From: an uncultured Holophagaceae bacterium
Lineage (GTDB): Bacteria; Acidobacteriota; Holophagae; Holophagales; Holophagaceae
Length of the DNA stretch: 64,000 bases
Direction of reading: 5' to 3'
Assembly: GCA_903857495.1 (NCBI GenBank)
Contig: CAIOFF010000056.1
Location: forward strand, 1 to 64,000
Shown here: in pieces, positions 34,665 to 44,457 of the stretch
How positions within the stretch are numbered: position 1 is the stretch's first letter
How the letters are laid out: each line of letters opens with the position of its first letter
The notes under the pieces: model-generated
What the model saw: the letters and a program-made list of their open reading frames with translations, nothing else
Told to the model about the DNA's origin: nothing
Databases searched by the model: none
Program-made: the position numbers and the translations under genes

Positions 34665-35534
34665 ATGGCTGTCTTTCTGCAATCCCTCATCAGCGGCATC
34701 CTCATCGGTGGGGTATACGCGCTCATCGGCATCGGCCTCACGCTGATCTTCGGCGTGATGCGGGTGATCAACTTCGCCCACGGCGACATCCTGATGGTGG
34801 GGATGTACCTGACCTACATGATCTTCACGCTCCTTGGGATCGACCCCTTCGTGTCCGTGCTGATCACGTTCCCCCTGATGTTCCTCTTCGGGGGCTTCCT
34901 CCAGAAGGTGTTCATCAATCGGGTGCTGGACGCACTGGCACAGAACCAGATCCTGCTGACCATAGGCCTGGGCCTGATCATGAGCAATACGGTGATGCTC
35001 ATCTTCACCTCCGACTACAAGATCCTGAGCACCAGCTACTCCTCAGCCACCATCAAGGTCGGCGGCGGGGTCTCGGTCTCCACGCCCCTCCTGATCTCGT
35101 TCCTGATCACGGCGGCGATCACGGCGGCCCTCTACTGGTTCCTGCTGAAGACGGACACCGGCCAGGCCATCCGCGCCACGGCCCAGGATCGCGATGCGGC
35201 CCAGCTCATGGGCATCAACGTCAAGCGCATGTCGATCATCGCCTTCGGTCTCGGCTCAGCCCTGGCGGGCACCGCCGGCGCCCTGATCTCACCGACCTAC
35301 TACATCTTCCCCCAGGTGGGCAGCGTCTTCACGCTGAAGGCCTTCGTCATCACGGTGCTGGGCGGCATGGGCAGCGTGGTGGGCGCCACGCTCGGCGGGG
35401 TGCTCATCGGCATCACCGAGTCCATGAGCGCGGTCTACATCTCCTCTGGCTGGAAGGACGTGGTGGTCTTCGTGCTCTTCCTGCTGGTGTTGCTCTTCAA
35501 GCCCTCGGGCCTGATGGGCAAGTCGCGGACCTGA
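34665..35534 (+). CDS. livH: Branched-chain amino-acid ABC transporter permease LivH
   Basis: LISGILIGGVYALIGIGLTLIFGVMRVINFAHGDILMVGMY; GMGSVVGATLGGVLIGITE. Confidence 0.95.
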   Translation: MAVFLQSLISGILIGGVYALIGIGLTLIFGVMRVINFAHGDILMVGMYLTYMIFTLLGIDPFVSVLITFPLMFLFGGFLQKVFINRVLDALAQNQILLTIGLGLIMSNTVMLIFTSDYKILSTSYSSATIKVGGGVSVSTPLLISFLITAAITAALYWFLLKTDTGQAIRATAQDRDAAQLMGINVKRMSIIAFGLGSALAGTAGALISPTYYIFPQVGSVFTLKAFVITVLGGMGSVVGATLGGVLIGITESMSAVYISSGWKDVVVFVLFLLVLLFKPSGLMGKSRT

Positions 35535-35544
35535 GGAGAACACC

Positions 35545-36594
35545 ATGAACAAGAGCATCCTCAAGAGCGCCTTCGGTATTCTCCTTCTGGTCGGCCTGCT
35601 GCTCATCCCCCGCTACGTGGAGAGCCCCTACGCCCTCCACATGATGATCCTGCTCTTCCTGAGCGTGGCTCAGGGCCAGAGCTGGAACATCCTCGGCGGC
35701 TACGCGGGGCAGCACTCCGTAGGTCACGCCGCCTACTTCGGAGTCGGCGCCTACACCACCATGATGCTCATGCACTCCAAGAACATCGTCCCCTGGGTGG
35801 GGGTCTGGGCGGGGGTGGCCGCGGTCATCGTGGTGGCTCTCATCATCGGCAGCATCTGCTTCCGCCTCCGGGGCCCCTACTTCGTCCTCGCCTCCATCGC
35901 GGTGGCCGAGATCATGCGCCTGTCGGCCATTAACCTCACCACCCTGACCAACGGGGCCGAGGGCATCCTGGCCACGGAGTTGCCTGCCTTCAAGATCGGG
36001 GCCACCGTGGTGACCGACTTCGTGACGAAGGTGCCCTTCTATTACATTGGTCTCTTCCTGGTGCTGCTGACGATCGGCGTCACTTACTGGGTGCAACACT
36101 CCAAGCTCGGCTACTTCTTCCAGGCCATTCGTGAGGACCAGGACGCGGCCCACTCCCTGGGCATCAACATCGCGCTCTACAAGAACATCGCCCTGGTCAT
36201 CTCCGCGGTCCTGACCTCCCTCGCCGGCAGCTTCTACGGCATCTACGTGGGCTTCGTGGATCCCCCCACGGTGCTGGGCCTGGATGTCTCCGTCCAGATC
36301 ATGCTCATCTGCATCATCGGCGGCATGGGCACCCTCTGGGGCCCCGTGCTGGGGTCCCTGATCCTGGTGCCGCTGTCCGAAGCCCTGCGCAGCAACATGG
36401 TCACGGACCTGCTGGTGAAGATCGGCCTGGTCAACGCCGAGTCCAAGATCGGGATCTTCCTCAAGGAGAACCTCTCCCACGCCCACGTCCTGCTCTACGG
36501 CATCCTGGTGGTGCTGGTGATCCTCTTCATGCCAGACGGCCTCATGGGGTTCGTCAAGAAGCTGGCCCTGCGCCGGAAGCGGGAGGCGGTCTGA
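35545..36594 (+). CDS. livM: Branched-chain amino-acid ABC transporter permease LivM
   Basis: GQSWNILGGYAGQHSVGHAAYFGVGAYTTMML; GGMGTLWGPVLGSLILVPLSE. Confidence 0.95.
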   Translation: MNKSILKSAFGILLLVGLLLIPRYVESPYALHMMILLFLSVAQGQSWNILGGYAGQHSVGHAAYFGVGAYTTMMLMHSKNIVPWVGVWAGVAAVIVVALIIGSICFRLRGPYFVLASIAVAEIMRLSAINLTTLTNGAEGILATELPAFKIGATVVTDFVTKVPFYYIGLFLVLLTIGVTYWVQHSKLGYFFQAIREDQDAAHSLGINIALYKNIALVISAVLTSLAGSFYGIYVGFVDPPTVLGLDVSVQIMLICIIGGMGTLWGPVLGSLILVPLSEALRSNMVTDLLVKIGLVNAESKIGIFLKENLSHAHVLLYGILVVLVILFMPDGLMGFVKKLALRRKREAV

Positions 36595-37313
36595 TGGCCA
36601 TCCTGGAAATCAAGAACGTCAGCAAGTTCTTCGGCGGCCTCGCGGCCAACTCGGATGTCAGCTTCGACGTCCACGAGGGCACGATCATGGGCCTCATCGG
36701 CCCCAACGGCGCCGGGAAGACCACTCTGTTCAACTGCATCACCGGCTACTACCCGCCCTCCAAGGGCGAGGTCATCTTCAACGGCCGGAAGTTGAACGGG
36801 CTCGATCCCGACAAGGTCTGCATGCTCGGCATGGTGCGCACCTGGCAGAAGGTGCGGCCCCTGGCCAAGCTCTCCGTGGTGGACAACGTGATGGTGGGCG
36901 CCCTGGCGCGCACCGGTTCGCTGAAGGTGGCTCGCGAGATGGCCATGGAACAGATCAAGGTGGTCCGCATGGAGCACCGGACCAACTTCCTGGCGGGCGG
37001 GCTGCCCATCGGCGAGCGCAAGAAACTGGAAGTGGCGCGGGCCCTGGCCACCCAGCCGAAAATCCTGCTGCTCGATGAGGTCATGGGCGGTCTCAACCCC
37101 GCCGAGAGCGAGGAGATCATCCAACTCATCCTGGACATCAAGCAGCGCGGCCTCACCCAGATGGTCATCGAGCACGACATGAAGGCGATCATGCGGATCT
37201 CCGATCGCATCGTGGTCCTGACCTCGGGCGAGAAGCTCACCGAGGGCTCGCCCCAGGAAGTTGTCAGCAACCCCGATGTGATCAGCGCCTACCTGGGTGA
37301 GCCCCATGCTTAA
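36594..37313 (+). CDS. livG: Branched-chain amino-acid ABC transporter ATP-binding protein LivG
   Basis: Walker A GPNGAGKT, TCNITGYYPPSKGEV-like region, ILLLDEVMGGLNPAE. Confidence 0.95.
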   Translation: MAILEIKNVSKFFGGLAANSDVSFDVHEGTIMGLIGPNGAGKTTLFNCITGYYPPSKGEVIFNGRKLNGLDPDKVCMLGMVRTWQKVRPLAKLSVVDNVMVGALARTGSLKVAREMAMEQIKVVRMEHRTNFLAGGLPIGERKKLEVARALATQPKILLLDEVMGGLNPAESEEIIQLILDIKQRGLTQMVIEHDMKAIMRISDRIVVLTSGEKLTEGSPQEVVSNPDVISAYLGEPHA

Positions 37314-38010
37314 AATCGATAAGCTCAACTTCGCCTACGGCGACCTCAAGGTGCTCTGGGACGTCGACCTGGAAGTGCACCAGGGCGAGATCGTGACCGT
37401 GGTGGGCGCCAACGGCGCCGGCAAGTCCACGACGCTCAAGAACATCTCCCGCCTCGTCAAGCCCGCCTCGGGCACCATCACCTTCAATGGGCAGGACCTC
37501 AGCAAGATGCAGTCCCATCACGTGGTGGAAGCGGGGCTCATCCAGGTTCCCGAGGGTCGGCGGATCTTCCCCGAGATGACCGTGATGGAGAACCTCCGCA
37601 TGGGTTCCTACGTCAAGTCGACCCGGGGCGACCGCCAGAAGAACACTGACTGGGTCTTCGAGCTGTTCCCCCGCCTCAAGGAACGCGAGAAGCAGCTGGG
37701 CGGCACCATGTCCGGCGGCGAGCAGCAGATGCTGGCCATCGCCCGGGGTCTCATGGCCAACCCCAAGGTGCTGCTCCTGGACGAGCCCTCCCTTGGTCTG
37801 TCCCCGCTGCTGGTGAAGAACATCTTCGACATCATCACCGGCATCAACAAGGAAGGCGTTACCATCCTGCTGGTGGAGCAGAATGTCTACCAGTCCCTCC
37901 GCATTTCCCACCGGGCCTACGTGATGGAAACCGGACGGGTTGTGCTCACGGGCAAGGGCGACGAGCTGCTCAACAACGACCACATCAAGAAAGCCTTCCT
38001 GGGCATGTGA
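37306..38010 (+). CDS. livF: Branched-chain amino-acid ABC transporter ATP-binding protein LivF
   Basis: Walker A GANGAGKS, MSGGEQQMLAIARGLMANPKVLLLDEPSLGLSP. Confidence 0.95.
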   Translation: MLKIDKLNFAYGDLKVLWDVDLEVHQGEIVTVVGANGAGKSTTLKNISRLVKPASGTITFNGQDLSKMQSHHVVEAGLIQVPEGRRIFPEMTVMENLRMGSYVKSTRGDRQKNTDWVFELFPRLKEREKQLGGTMSGGEQQMLAIARGLMANPKVLLLDEPSLGLSPLLVKNIFDIITGINKEGVTILLVEQNVYQSLRISHRAYVMETGRVVLTGKGDELLNNDHIKKAFLGM

Positions 38011-38020
38011 GGAGAAGCCA

Positions 38021-38440
38021 ATGACCAACGTCGAAAAGTGGATGACCAAGAATCCCTACACCATTGATCAGGACGCCTCGATCATCGAGGCCATTCACCT
38101 GATGAAGGAGAAGGGCGTGCGGCGGCTGCCCGTCATGAGCGGCGGCCGCTTCGTGGGCCTCATCACGGACCGCATGATCAAGGACTACAGCCCCGGCAAG
38201 GCCACCAGCCTGGACACCTGGGAAGTCCACTACCTGCTCTCCAAGACCCCCGTGAAGGACCTGATGAACCCCGCGCCCATGACGGTGGCCCCGGAGACGG
38301 ACCTGAGCACCGCCGCCCAGGCGATCCTGGACCACAAGCTCTACGGCCTGTGCGTGGTGGATGCCAAGGGCGACCTGGTGGGCATCATGTCCGTGGGCGA
38401 CATGCTCAAGGCGGTGGTGGAGTTCACCAAGCCCCAGTAG
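38021..38440 (+). CDS. CBS-domain pair protein
   Basis: MTNVEKWMTKNPYTIDQDASIIEAIHLMKEKGVRRLPVMSGGRFVGLITDRMIK ... DLVGIMSVGDMLK; 10 nt after livF. Confidence 0.9.
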   Translation: MTNVEKWMTKNPYTIDQDASIIEAIHLMKEKGVRRLPVMSGGRFVGLITDRMIKDYSPGKATSLDTWEVHYLLSKTPVKDLMNPAPMTVAPETDLSTAAQAILDHKLYGLCVVDAKGDLVGIMSVGDMLKAVVEFTKPQ

Positions 38441-38523
38441 GGGAAGGTTCTGCGCGGTTTGGATTGACCTCAGCTCGAGTCTCCCGGGAAGATCGGGGGT
38501 AAGACTGTGTCCAGGGAGGTCCT

Positions 38524-39810
38524 TTGAGTGCAGCTCAGCGCTTGCGCGAGATCCGTGATGGCTTCGAGCGCCCGTTCTGGGTGGCGAACGTCAGCGAGCT
38601 GTTCGAGCGCCTCTCCTACTACGCGGCCTTCGCCTCCCTGGCTCGTTACCTGAATGAATCGCTGGGCTTCCCGACCCAGGATGCCAGCAGCCTGGCCGGG
38701 TTGTTCGGTGGCCTGGTCTGGTTCCTGGCGGCCTTCGGGGGCGCCGTGGCGGATCGCCTCGGGTTCCGGCGGGCGCTCTCCCTGGCCTACCTGATCCTCA
38801 GCGGCTCCTACTTCCTTCTGGGCTCGCTCGGCTCCTCTTGGATGGCGCCGATCCGCGGCATGGTGCCTCTGAGCGTGCTCGTGGCCTTCCTGCTGATGCT
38901 GCCGGCCCTGGGCATCGCCCTGGTGAAGCCGGCGGTGGTGGGGACGACGGCCCGGGCCTCCAAGGGCAACGTCCGGTCCCTCGGCTACTCGATCTACTAC
39001 ACGCTGGTGAACATCGGCGGCGCCGCCGGTCCCTACGCCGCGTCCTATGTCCACCGCCACATGAGCGTCGAGAACGTCTTCCGCGTGGCTGCGGTCAGCG
39101 TGTTCCTGATGTTCTTTGCGGTCCTGCTGCTGTTCAAGGAGCCGCGCAAGGAGGGGGATGCGCCGCCGCCCTCCCTGGTCCAGACCGGAAAGAACTTCCT
39201 CACGGTGGTGTCGAATCCCAAGTTCATGCTGTTTCTGCTCATCTTCACCGGCTACTGGGTGGTGTACTGGCAGGAGTTCATCACGCTGCCCCTCTACGTG
39301 GTGAAGTACATCGATCCCAAGGCGGATACGGAGCTGCTGCTGGTCACGGGCCCCCTGGCCGTGATCTGCCTGACGGTGCTCATCAGCCTGGCCACCCAGA
39401 AGATCGCCTCCGTGAAGGCGGTCACCCTGGGCACGCTGATGTCCTCCCTGGCCTGGATCGTGCTGATCTTCATGCCCACCGTGACCGGCGTGATCATCAC
39501 CCTGGTCTGCGTTGCGCTCGGAGAGATCGTCCAGTCGCCGCGCTACTACGAGTACATCTCGCGGCTGGCTCCGCCGGGGCAGCAGGGCACCTACATGGGC
39601 TTTGCCTTCCTGCCGATCGGGCTCGGGTCCCTCATCGGCGGCTGGTTCGGGGGCAAGCTGATGCACCACTTCGGCGAGGTGGCCCACCGGCCGACCGGCA
39701 TGCTCTGGACCATCACCGGGGTGGGCGTGCTCACCGCCCTGCTGCTGTGGGTGTATGACCGCCTGCTCCCTGCGAAGCCGGAGGAGCCGGCCCCGGTCGA
39801 GGCGGACTGA
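38524..39810 (+). CDS. MFS transporter, POT/PTR peptide-transporter-like
   Basis: PFWVANVSELFERLSYYAAFASLARYL N-terminal signature; 428 aa polytopic. Confidence 0.82.
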   Translation: MSAAQRLREIRDGFERPFWVANVSELFERLSYYAAFASLARYLNESLGFPTQDASSLAGLFGGLVWFLAAFGGAVADRLGFRRALSLAYLILSGSYFLLGSLGSSWMAPIRGMVPLSVLVAFLLMLPALGIALVKPAVVGTTARASKGNVRSLGYSIYYTLVNIGGAAGPYAASYVHRHMSVENVFRVAAVSVFLMFFAVLLLFKEPRKEGDAPPPSLVQTGKNFLTVVSNPKFMLFLLIFTGYWVVYWQEFITLPLYVVKYIDPKADTELLLVTGPLAVICLTVLISLATQKIASVKAVTLGTLMSSLAWIVLIFMPTVTGVIITLVCVALGEIVQSPRYYEYISRLAPPGQQGTYMGFAFLPIGLGSLIGGWFGGKLMHHFGEVAHRPTGMLWTITGVGVLTALLLWVYDRLLPAKPEEPAPVEAD

Positions 39811-39814
39811 CGGC

Positions 39815-41977
39815 TCACAGGTTCCGGGACAGGAACTCCCACATGGCCTGGTAGCGCGCCCAGCGGTGCTGGGGGGCTCGCGGGCTGTGGTCGGAACCCG
39901 GCAGCAGCACCAGCTGGACGGAGTGTCCGGCCTTCTGCAGCGCGTCGATGAGCATGACGCTGTTCTGGGGGTGCACGTTGTCGTCCAGGGTGCCGTGCAG
40001 CAACAGCAACTTGCCGGACAGGTTCGCCGCGGCCTTCAGCACCGAGCTGGACTCGTAGCCGGCCTGGTTGTCCGCGGGCAGGCCCATGTAGCGCTCGGTG
40101 TAGATGCTGTCGTAGAGCTTCCAGTCCACCACCGGCGCCCCGGCGATGCCCAGCTTCCAGGCCTTGCTGTGGGTGAGGGCGAAGGTCACCATGTAGCCGC
40201 CGTAGCTCCAACCGTCCAGACAGAGCCGGTCCAGGTCGGCCCAGCCCTGGGCCTTCAGCCAGGCATGGCCATCCAGCTGGTCCTGCAGCTCCTGGGCGCC
40301 CAGGTTCCGGTGGATGCCGTGGGCGCTGGCGATGCCCTTGGCCGAGGCGCTGCGGTTGTCGCAGATCCAGGTGGCGATGCCGTGCTGGGCCAGGAACTGG
40401 AACCAGCTCATGGAGCGGTTCCAGGTGTCGCCGACCAGCGGGGCAGCGGGGCCGCCGTAGATGTACTGGTAGACGGGATACTTCTTGGCGGGGTCGAAGT
40501 CCACGGGCCGCACCAGCATGGTCTCCATGAGGAAGCCGTCCCGGGTTCTGACCTGCTGGAAGGTCACCTGGCCAAGCTTCAGGGCCTTCCAGTCGGCGCC
40601 GGGGTTGGCGTCGATGAGGCGGAGCCGCTGGCCGGAGCCGTCATGGAGCGTCTGCTGAGGCGGGGTGTGGACATCGCTCCAGGTGTCGAGGAAGGCCGTG
40701 AAGGTGGCGTTGAACTTCACGCGGTGGGTGCCGGGCCGCTCCGTGAGGCGGATGAAGCCCTTGCCGTCGAGGCCGATGCGGCAGGCATCGAGCATGATCG
40801 GGCTGCGCTCTGTCGCGTCGAAGTAGACCTGCTGGGCCTTGGCATCCACCCCGTGGAGCTTCCGGACATCCCAGGCGCCGGTGGTGACCGCGCCGACCAG
40901 GCCGCCCTCCTTGTCGTAGCGGTAGAGGTGCTGGTGGCCCGTTCGGCTCGACTCCCAGAGGAAGCCGCCATGCGCCAGGAACCAGGGCAGGGGCAGGCGC
41001 TCCTGCCAGGCCTTGCTGCTCTCGCGGAGCAGCACGCGCGAGGCGGTGCCCTGGTGGCGGCGCAGGTCCAGCCAGGACTGGATGCGGTCCTGATAGGCCG
41101 CCAGCAGCCGCCCCTCGGGATCCCAGCCCACCTGCACGATGAGCGTCTCCTGGGCCGGGTAGGGGTTCTCCATCCAGGTGGTCTGGCCCTGCAGGTCCAC
41201 CACGCCGAGCCGGGCGATGGGGTTGGGGTCGCCGGCCTTGGGATAGCGGGCGGTGAGTGCCTTCTGGGGCTGGGTGCGGTCGTCCAGCAGGGTGAAGACC
41301 GGGACCTTGGTCTCGTCGAGGCTCAGGTAGGCCACATGCCGGGAGTCCGGGGACCACCAGAAGGCGCCGAAGCCGCCGCGGCCGTAGACCTCCTCCTGGT
41401 AGACCCAGTCCAGGCGGCCATTGAAGACTGTGGCGCTGCCGCCCGTGGTGAGGCGCGTCTCCTGGCCCGTGGCCAGCTCGGTCCGGTAGAGGTCATTGCC
41501 GCGCAGGTAGGCCACCTGGAGGCCGTCGGGGCTGAAGGTGGGCTCGTCGGCCTTCCCGCCGAGCAGCCGCCGCACCGAGGCCCCTCGCAGCTCCGCCAGG
41601 AAATACTCCCCGGCGACGGCCAGCAGGAAGGCGCTGCGGTCCGGATTCCAGATCAGCGTGCCCCGGTCCAGGGCGGCCTTGGCCGCGGCCTCCGTGACAC
41701 CGGCCCCGGCCAGGGCCTTCTCGATGGGACCGGCGTCCAGCAGAGGCTTGGCCTCCCAGGTGACGGGGTCCACGCGCAGCAGGGCGACCCGGTTGCCGTC
41801 CCGGTTGGTCCGCAGGAGCCCCCCATCCGGGAGCCAGTCCAGGCGGGTGGCGGCTGGACCTTCGTAGGCTTTCCGGAGGGTCGGATGGCCCACCGCCTCC
41901 AGACTGAGGGTGCCCGCATCCTGAGCGAGCAGGCTGGAGGCGAGGAGCAGGCAGGCCAGGGCGGTGCGCAGCGACAT
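39815..41977 (-). CDS. S9 family prolyl oligopeptidase (dipeptidyl peptidase IV-like)
   Basis: Signal peptide MSLRTALACLLLASSLLAQ; DGWSYGGYMVTFALTHS catalytic Ser; LLLLHGTLDDNVHPQNSVMLIDAL; DHSPRAPQHR. Confidence 0.93.
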   Translation of the reverse strand: MSLRTALACLLLASSLLAQDAGTLSLEAVGHPTLRKAYEGPAATRLDWLPDGGLLRTNRDGNRVALLRVDPVTWEAKPLLDAGPIEKALAGAGVTEAAAKAALDRGTLIWNPDRSAFLLAVAGEYFLAELRGASVRRLLGGKADEPTFSPDGLQVAYLRGNDLYRTELATGQETRLTTGGSATVFNGRLDWVYQEEVYGRGGFGAFWWSPDSRHVAYLSLDETKVPVFTLLDDRTQPQKALTARYPKAGDPNPIARLGVVDLQGQTTWMENPYPAQETLIVQVGWDPEGRLLAAYQDRIQSWLDLRRHQGTASRVLLRESSKAWQERLPLPWFLAHGGFLWESSRTGHQHLYRYDKEGGLVGAVTTGAWDVRKLHGVDAKAQQVYFDATERSPIMLDACRIGLDGKGFIRLTERPGTHRVKFNATFTAFLDTWSDVHTPPQQTLHDGSGQRLRLIDANPGADWKALKLGQVTFQQVRTRDGFLMETMLVRPVDFDPAKKYPVYQYIYGGPAAPLVGDTWNRSMSWFQFLAQHGIATWICDNRSASAKGIASAHGIHRNLGAQELQDQLDGHAWLKAQGWADLDRLCLDGWSYGGYMVTFALTHSKAWKLGIAGAPVVDWKLYDSIYTERYMGLPADNQAGYESSSVLKAAANLSGKLLLLHGTLDDNVHPQNSVMLIDALQKAGHSVQLVLLPGSDHSPRAPQHRWARYQAMWEFLSRNL

Positions 41978-42043
41978 GGGAACTCCGGAGGGATGGCGGA
42001 TGGGCATCCCGGGGGTAGGGCAGGGTCAGGGTGGCGTGGGGCC

Positions 42044-43357
42044 TCAGGCGGGCAGGTGCGGCCGGGTCAGGTTGCGGTGTCCATCGGCCGTGACCAGCAG
42101 GTTGTCCTCGATCCGGATGCCGCCGCAGGGGGTGAGCTCGTCGATGAGGTTCCAGTTGAAGCGGTCCCGATACTCGTTGTCGCGGAAGGGCCGCAGCAGC
42201 ATGGGGATGAAGTAGAGGCCGGGCTCGACCGTGAACACCTGGCCCGCGTCGATGGTGCGGGTGGTGCGGAGGAAGGGGTGCTGGGGCGGCGGCGGCGCGA
42301 CGGTGCCGTCGGGCGCGCCCTGGCGGCCAGCCACATCATGCACCTGGATGCCCAGGTGGTGGCCCAGGCCGTGGGGGAAGAAGGGGCGGCTGAGGCCGTC
42401 GGCCACGGCCTCAGCGGGGCTGACCTTCAGGATGCCCTGCGCCTGCAGGAGGCCTGCGATGAGCAGGTGCCCCTGATGGTGGAGGTCCCCGTAGGGCAGC
42501 TGGGGCTTCACCATGGCGCAGAGGTCCAGCTCGATCTGGACCATGCCGTCGATGAGCGCCGCGAACCGGGGGTTGCAGTGGGGCGCGGCCAGGGTCCGGG
42601 TGATGTCGGCGGCGTAGCCGCGCACCTGAGCGCCGGCGTCGATGAGCATCACCGCACCGTGCTTCAGCCCGCGCTTGCCCTCGTAGTGGAGGGTGGCACC
42701 CTTCTCGTTGAGGGCCACGATGCTGCCGTAGGGCATCTCGTGATCCACGATGCCCGCGGCCTGCACATAGGCATGGTGGATCTCCAGCTCGCTGGCCCCG
42801 GCCAGGAAGGCGGCCCGGGCGGCCCGGTGGCCCCGGGCCGCGATGACCGTGGCCTCGTCGATGCACTGGACTTCGTAGGCTGACTTGGTCGTGCGGTGCC
42901 AGTCGAGGTGGGCCGTCAGCAGGGTGGGGTTCACCTCCAGGCCCGCGGCCTCGGCTCGGTCGGGCTCGTTGCCAATGTAGGCGGCCCGGGTCAGGGTGCC
43001 GAGCCGCTTCCAGACGTCCTCCACGGTGCCGCCGACCTCCTCGAGGTCGAAGGCGTCAGCCCAGAAGGGATCGCCCAGCGGTGACTGCTCGTACCAGAAG
43101 TCCTCGGGGGCGTAGCGGATGAGGCGGGGGCGCTGGCCCGGGCGGATCACCAGCACATGGTGGGGGCCCGCCATGGGGCACCAGTGGGCGAAGTGGGGCG
43201 TGGGGTGGAAGGGGGCGTCCTGGTCATCGGCGAAGTGGGTGTAGACCTTGCCGCTGGAGATCACCAGGGCGTCGTGGCCCGTCTCGGCTAGGGCCTCGGC
43301 GGTGGTGCGCTGGCGCTCGGCGACATGGCTTTGGAAGAGGGCGGCGAGGTCGGTCAT
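42044..43357 (-). CDS. pepQ: Xaa-Pro dipeptidase, M24B (PepQ-like)
   Basis: DAGAQVRGYAADITRT, FFPHGLGHHLGIQVHDVAG, VFTVEPGLYFIP metal-ligand motifs. Confidence 0.9.
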   Translation of the reverse strand: MTDLAALFQSHVAERQRTTAEALAETGHDALVISSGKVYTHFADDQDAPFHPTPHFAHWCPMAGPHHVLVIRPGQRPRLIRYAPEDFWYEQSPLGDPFWADAFDLEEVGGTVEDVWKRLGTLTRAAYIGNEPDRAEAAGLEVNPTLLTAHLDWHRTTKSAYEVQCIDEATVIAARGHRAARAAFLAGASELEIHHAYVQAAGIVDHEMPYGSIVALNEKGATLHYEGKRGLKHGAVMLIDAGAQVRGYAADITRTLAAPHCNPRFAALIDGMVQIELDLCAMVKPQLPYGDLHHQGHLLIAGLLQAQGILKVSPAEAVADGLSRPFFPHGLGHHLGIQVHDVAGRQGAPDGTVAPPPPQHPFLRTTRTIDAGQVFTVEPGLYFIPMLLRPFRDNEYRDRFNWNLIDELTPCGGIRIEDNLLVTADGHRNLTRPHLPA

Positions 43358-43409
43358 GGGGTCATCCAGGTGAGGGTCCAGGTTGTCAGAGGAACGGGCG
43401 TTCGGAAAG

Positions 43410-44219
43410 TCAGAGGAAGCGGAGCGGCTTCTCCTCGGGGGCGAACCCGTGGCGGACGGCCTTCTCGAAGAACAGGGCCAGGCTCTCCCGCTCCGCCTCG
43501 CCCAGGGTGTAGCTGATGTTCTCCGTGAGGTATTCGTGGAGCTCGATCTTGGTCCAGCCGATGGTCCGCCGGGCCTCCTCCACGATGTCGGGCAGCTGGG
43601 CCAGGCCGATCTCCAGGCTCTTGTGGAAGAAGGGCCCCACGCCACCGGGCACCTTCAGGACCGGGGCATCCTTCCGCACGAGCCAGAGGGCGAAGACGAA
43701 GGGGAGGCCCGTCCAGGCGTGCCACTCCTCGGCGAGGTCCAGCACGAAGAGGCCCTGGCGGGGCGCGCGCATGGCCGCGTCGCCGATCATCAGGGCCGCG
43801 TCGTGGGCTTCCAGCATCGCGGGCAGGTCCGGACCCATGTCCGCCACCACTGGGCTCACTCCGTAGCGCTCGCGGAGCAGCAACTGGGCCAGGACCACGC
43901 TGGTGCGGCTGGAGGTGTCCAGGGCCAGGCTGCGGATCTGCTCGGGCGGGACCTTCGACAGGATCACCACGCTGCGCACCCGCTTGGGCGAGGCGATGCA
44001 CAGGCCCGGCACGATCAGCAGGTCCGGGATCCGCAGGTATTCAATGGAGCTGACGATGCCTGCGTCCACCTCGCCCGCCCGCAGGCGGTCGGCGCAGACC
44101 GACGGATAGTGGAACTTCAGGTGGAAGTGCTCCCAGCCCAGCCCGTGCTTGAACCCCTGGTTCAGGGGGGCGGCGTTGAGGTAGTCGATGATGGAGAGGC
44201 GGAAGGGAGACTCGGGCAT
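43410..44219 (-). CDS. mqnA: Chorismate dehydratase, futalosine menaquinone pathway
   Basis: LSIIDYLNAAPLNQGF, AGIVSSIEYLRIPDLLIVPGLCIAS, LALDTSSRTSVVLAQLLL. Confidence 0.92.
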   Translation of the reverse strand: MPESPFRLSIIDYLNAAPLNQGFKHGLGWEHFHLKFHYPSVCADRLRAGEVDAGIVSSIEYLRIPDLLIVPGLCIASPKRVRSVVILSKVPPEQIRSLALDTSSRTSVVLAQLLLRERYGVSPVVADMGPDLPAMLEAHDAALMIGDAAMRAPRQGLFVLDLAEEWHAWTGLPFVFALWLVRKDAPVLKVPGGVGPFFHKSLEIGLAQLPDIVEEARRTIGWTKIELHEYLTENISYTLGEAERESLALFFEKAVRHGFAPEEKPLRFL

Positions 44220-44457
44220 GGCTTGAGTCTAGGAGCCCAGGCGGCACCCGGGAAACCCTTCTGCGAATCCCTTGCAGGCCGCGGCGGCCCTGGCATGATG
44301 ACTCCATGCTCCTCTGGCACGACGAGCTGACCCCCGCCCAACGGCTGATCCTGCCGGGGGGCGGCCCGCTCCCGAAAGCACTGCGTCACCTTGAGACTGG
44401 GATGGGATGGCAGAAGCCCTGATAACAAAAAACCGTGATTCTGCCATGCTGGAGCCC

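Noticed and set aside
39755-42883. 1042-aa + strand ORF antisense to the S9 peptidase and pepQ
   Set aside because: Antisense GC-frame artefact; sense strand encodes recognisable catalytic motifs
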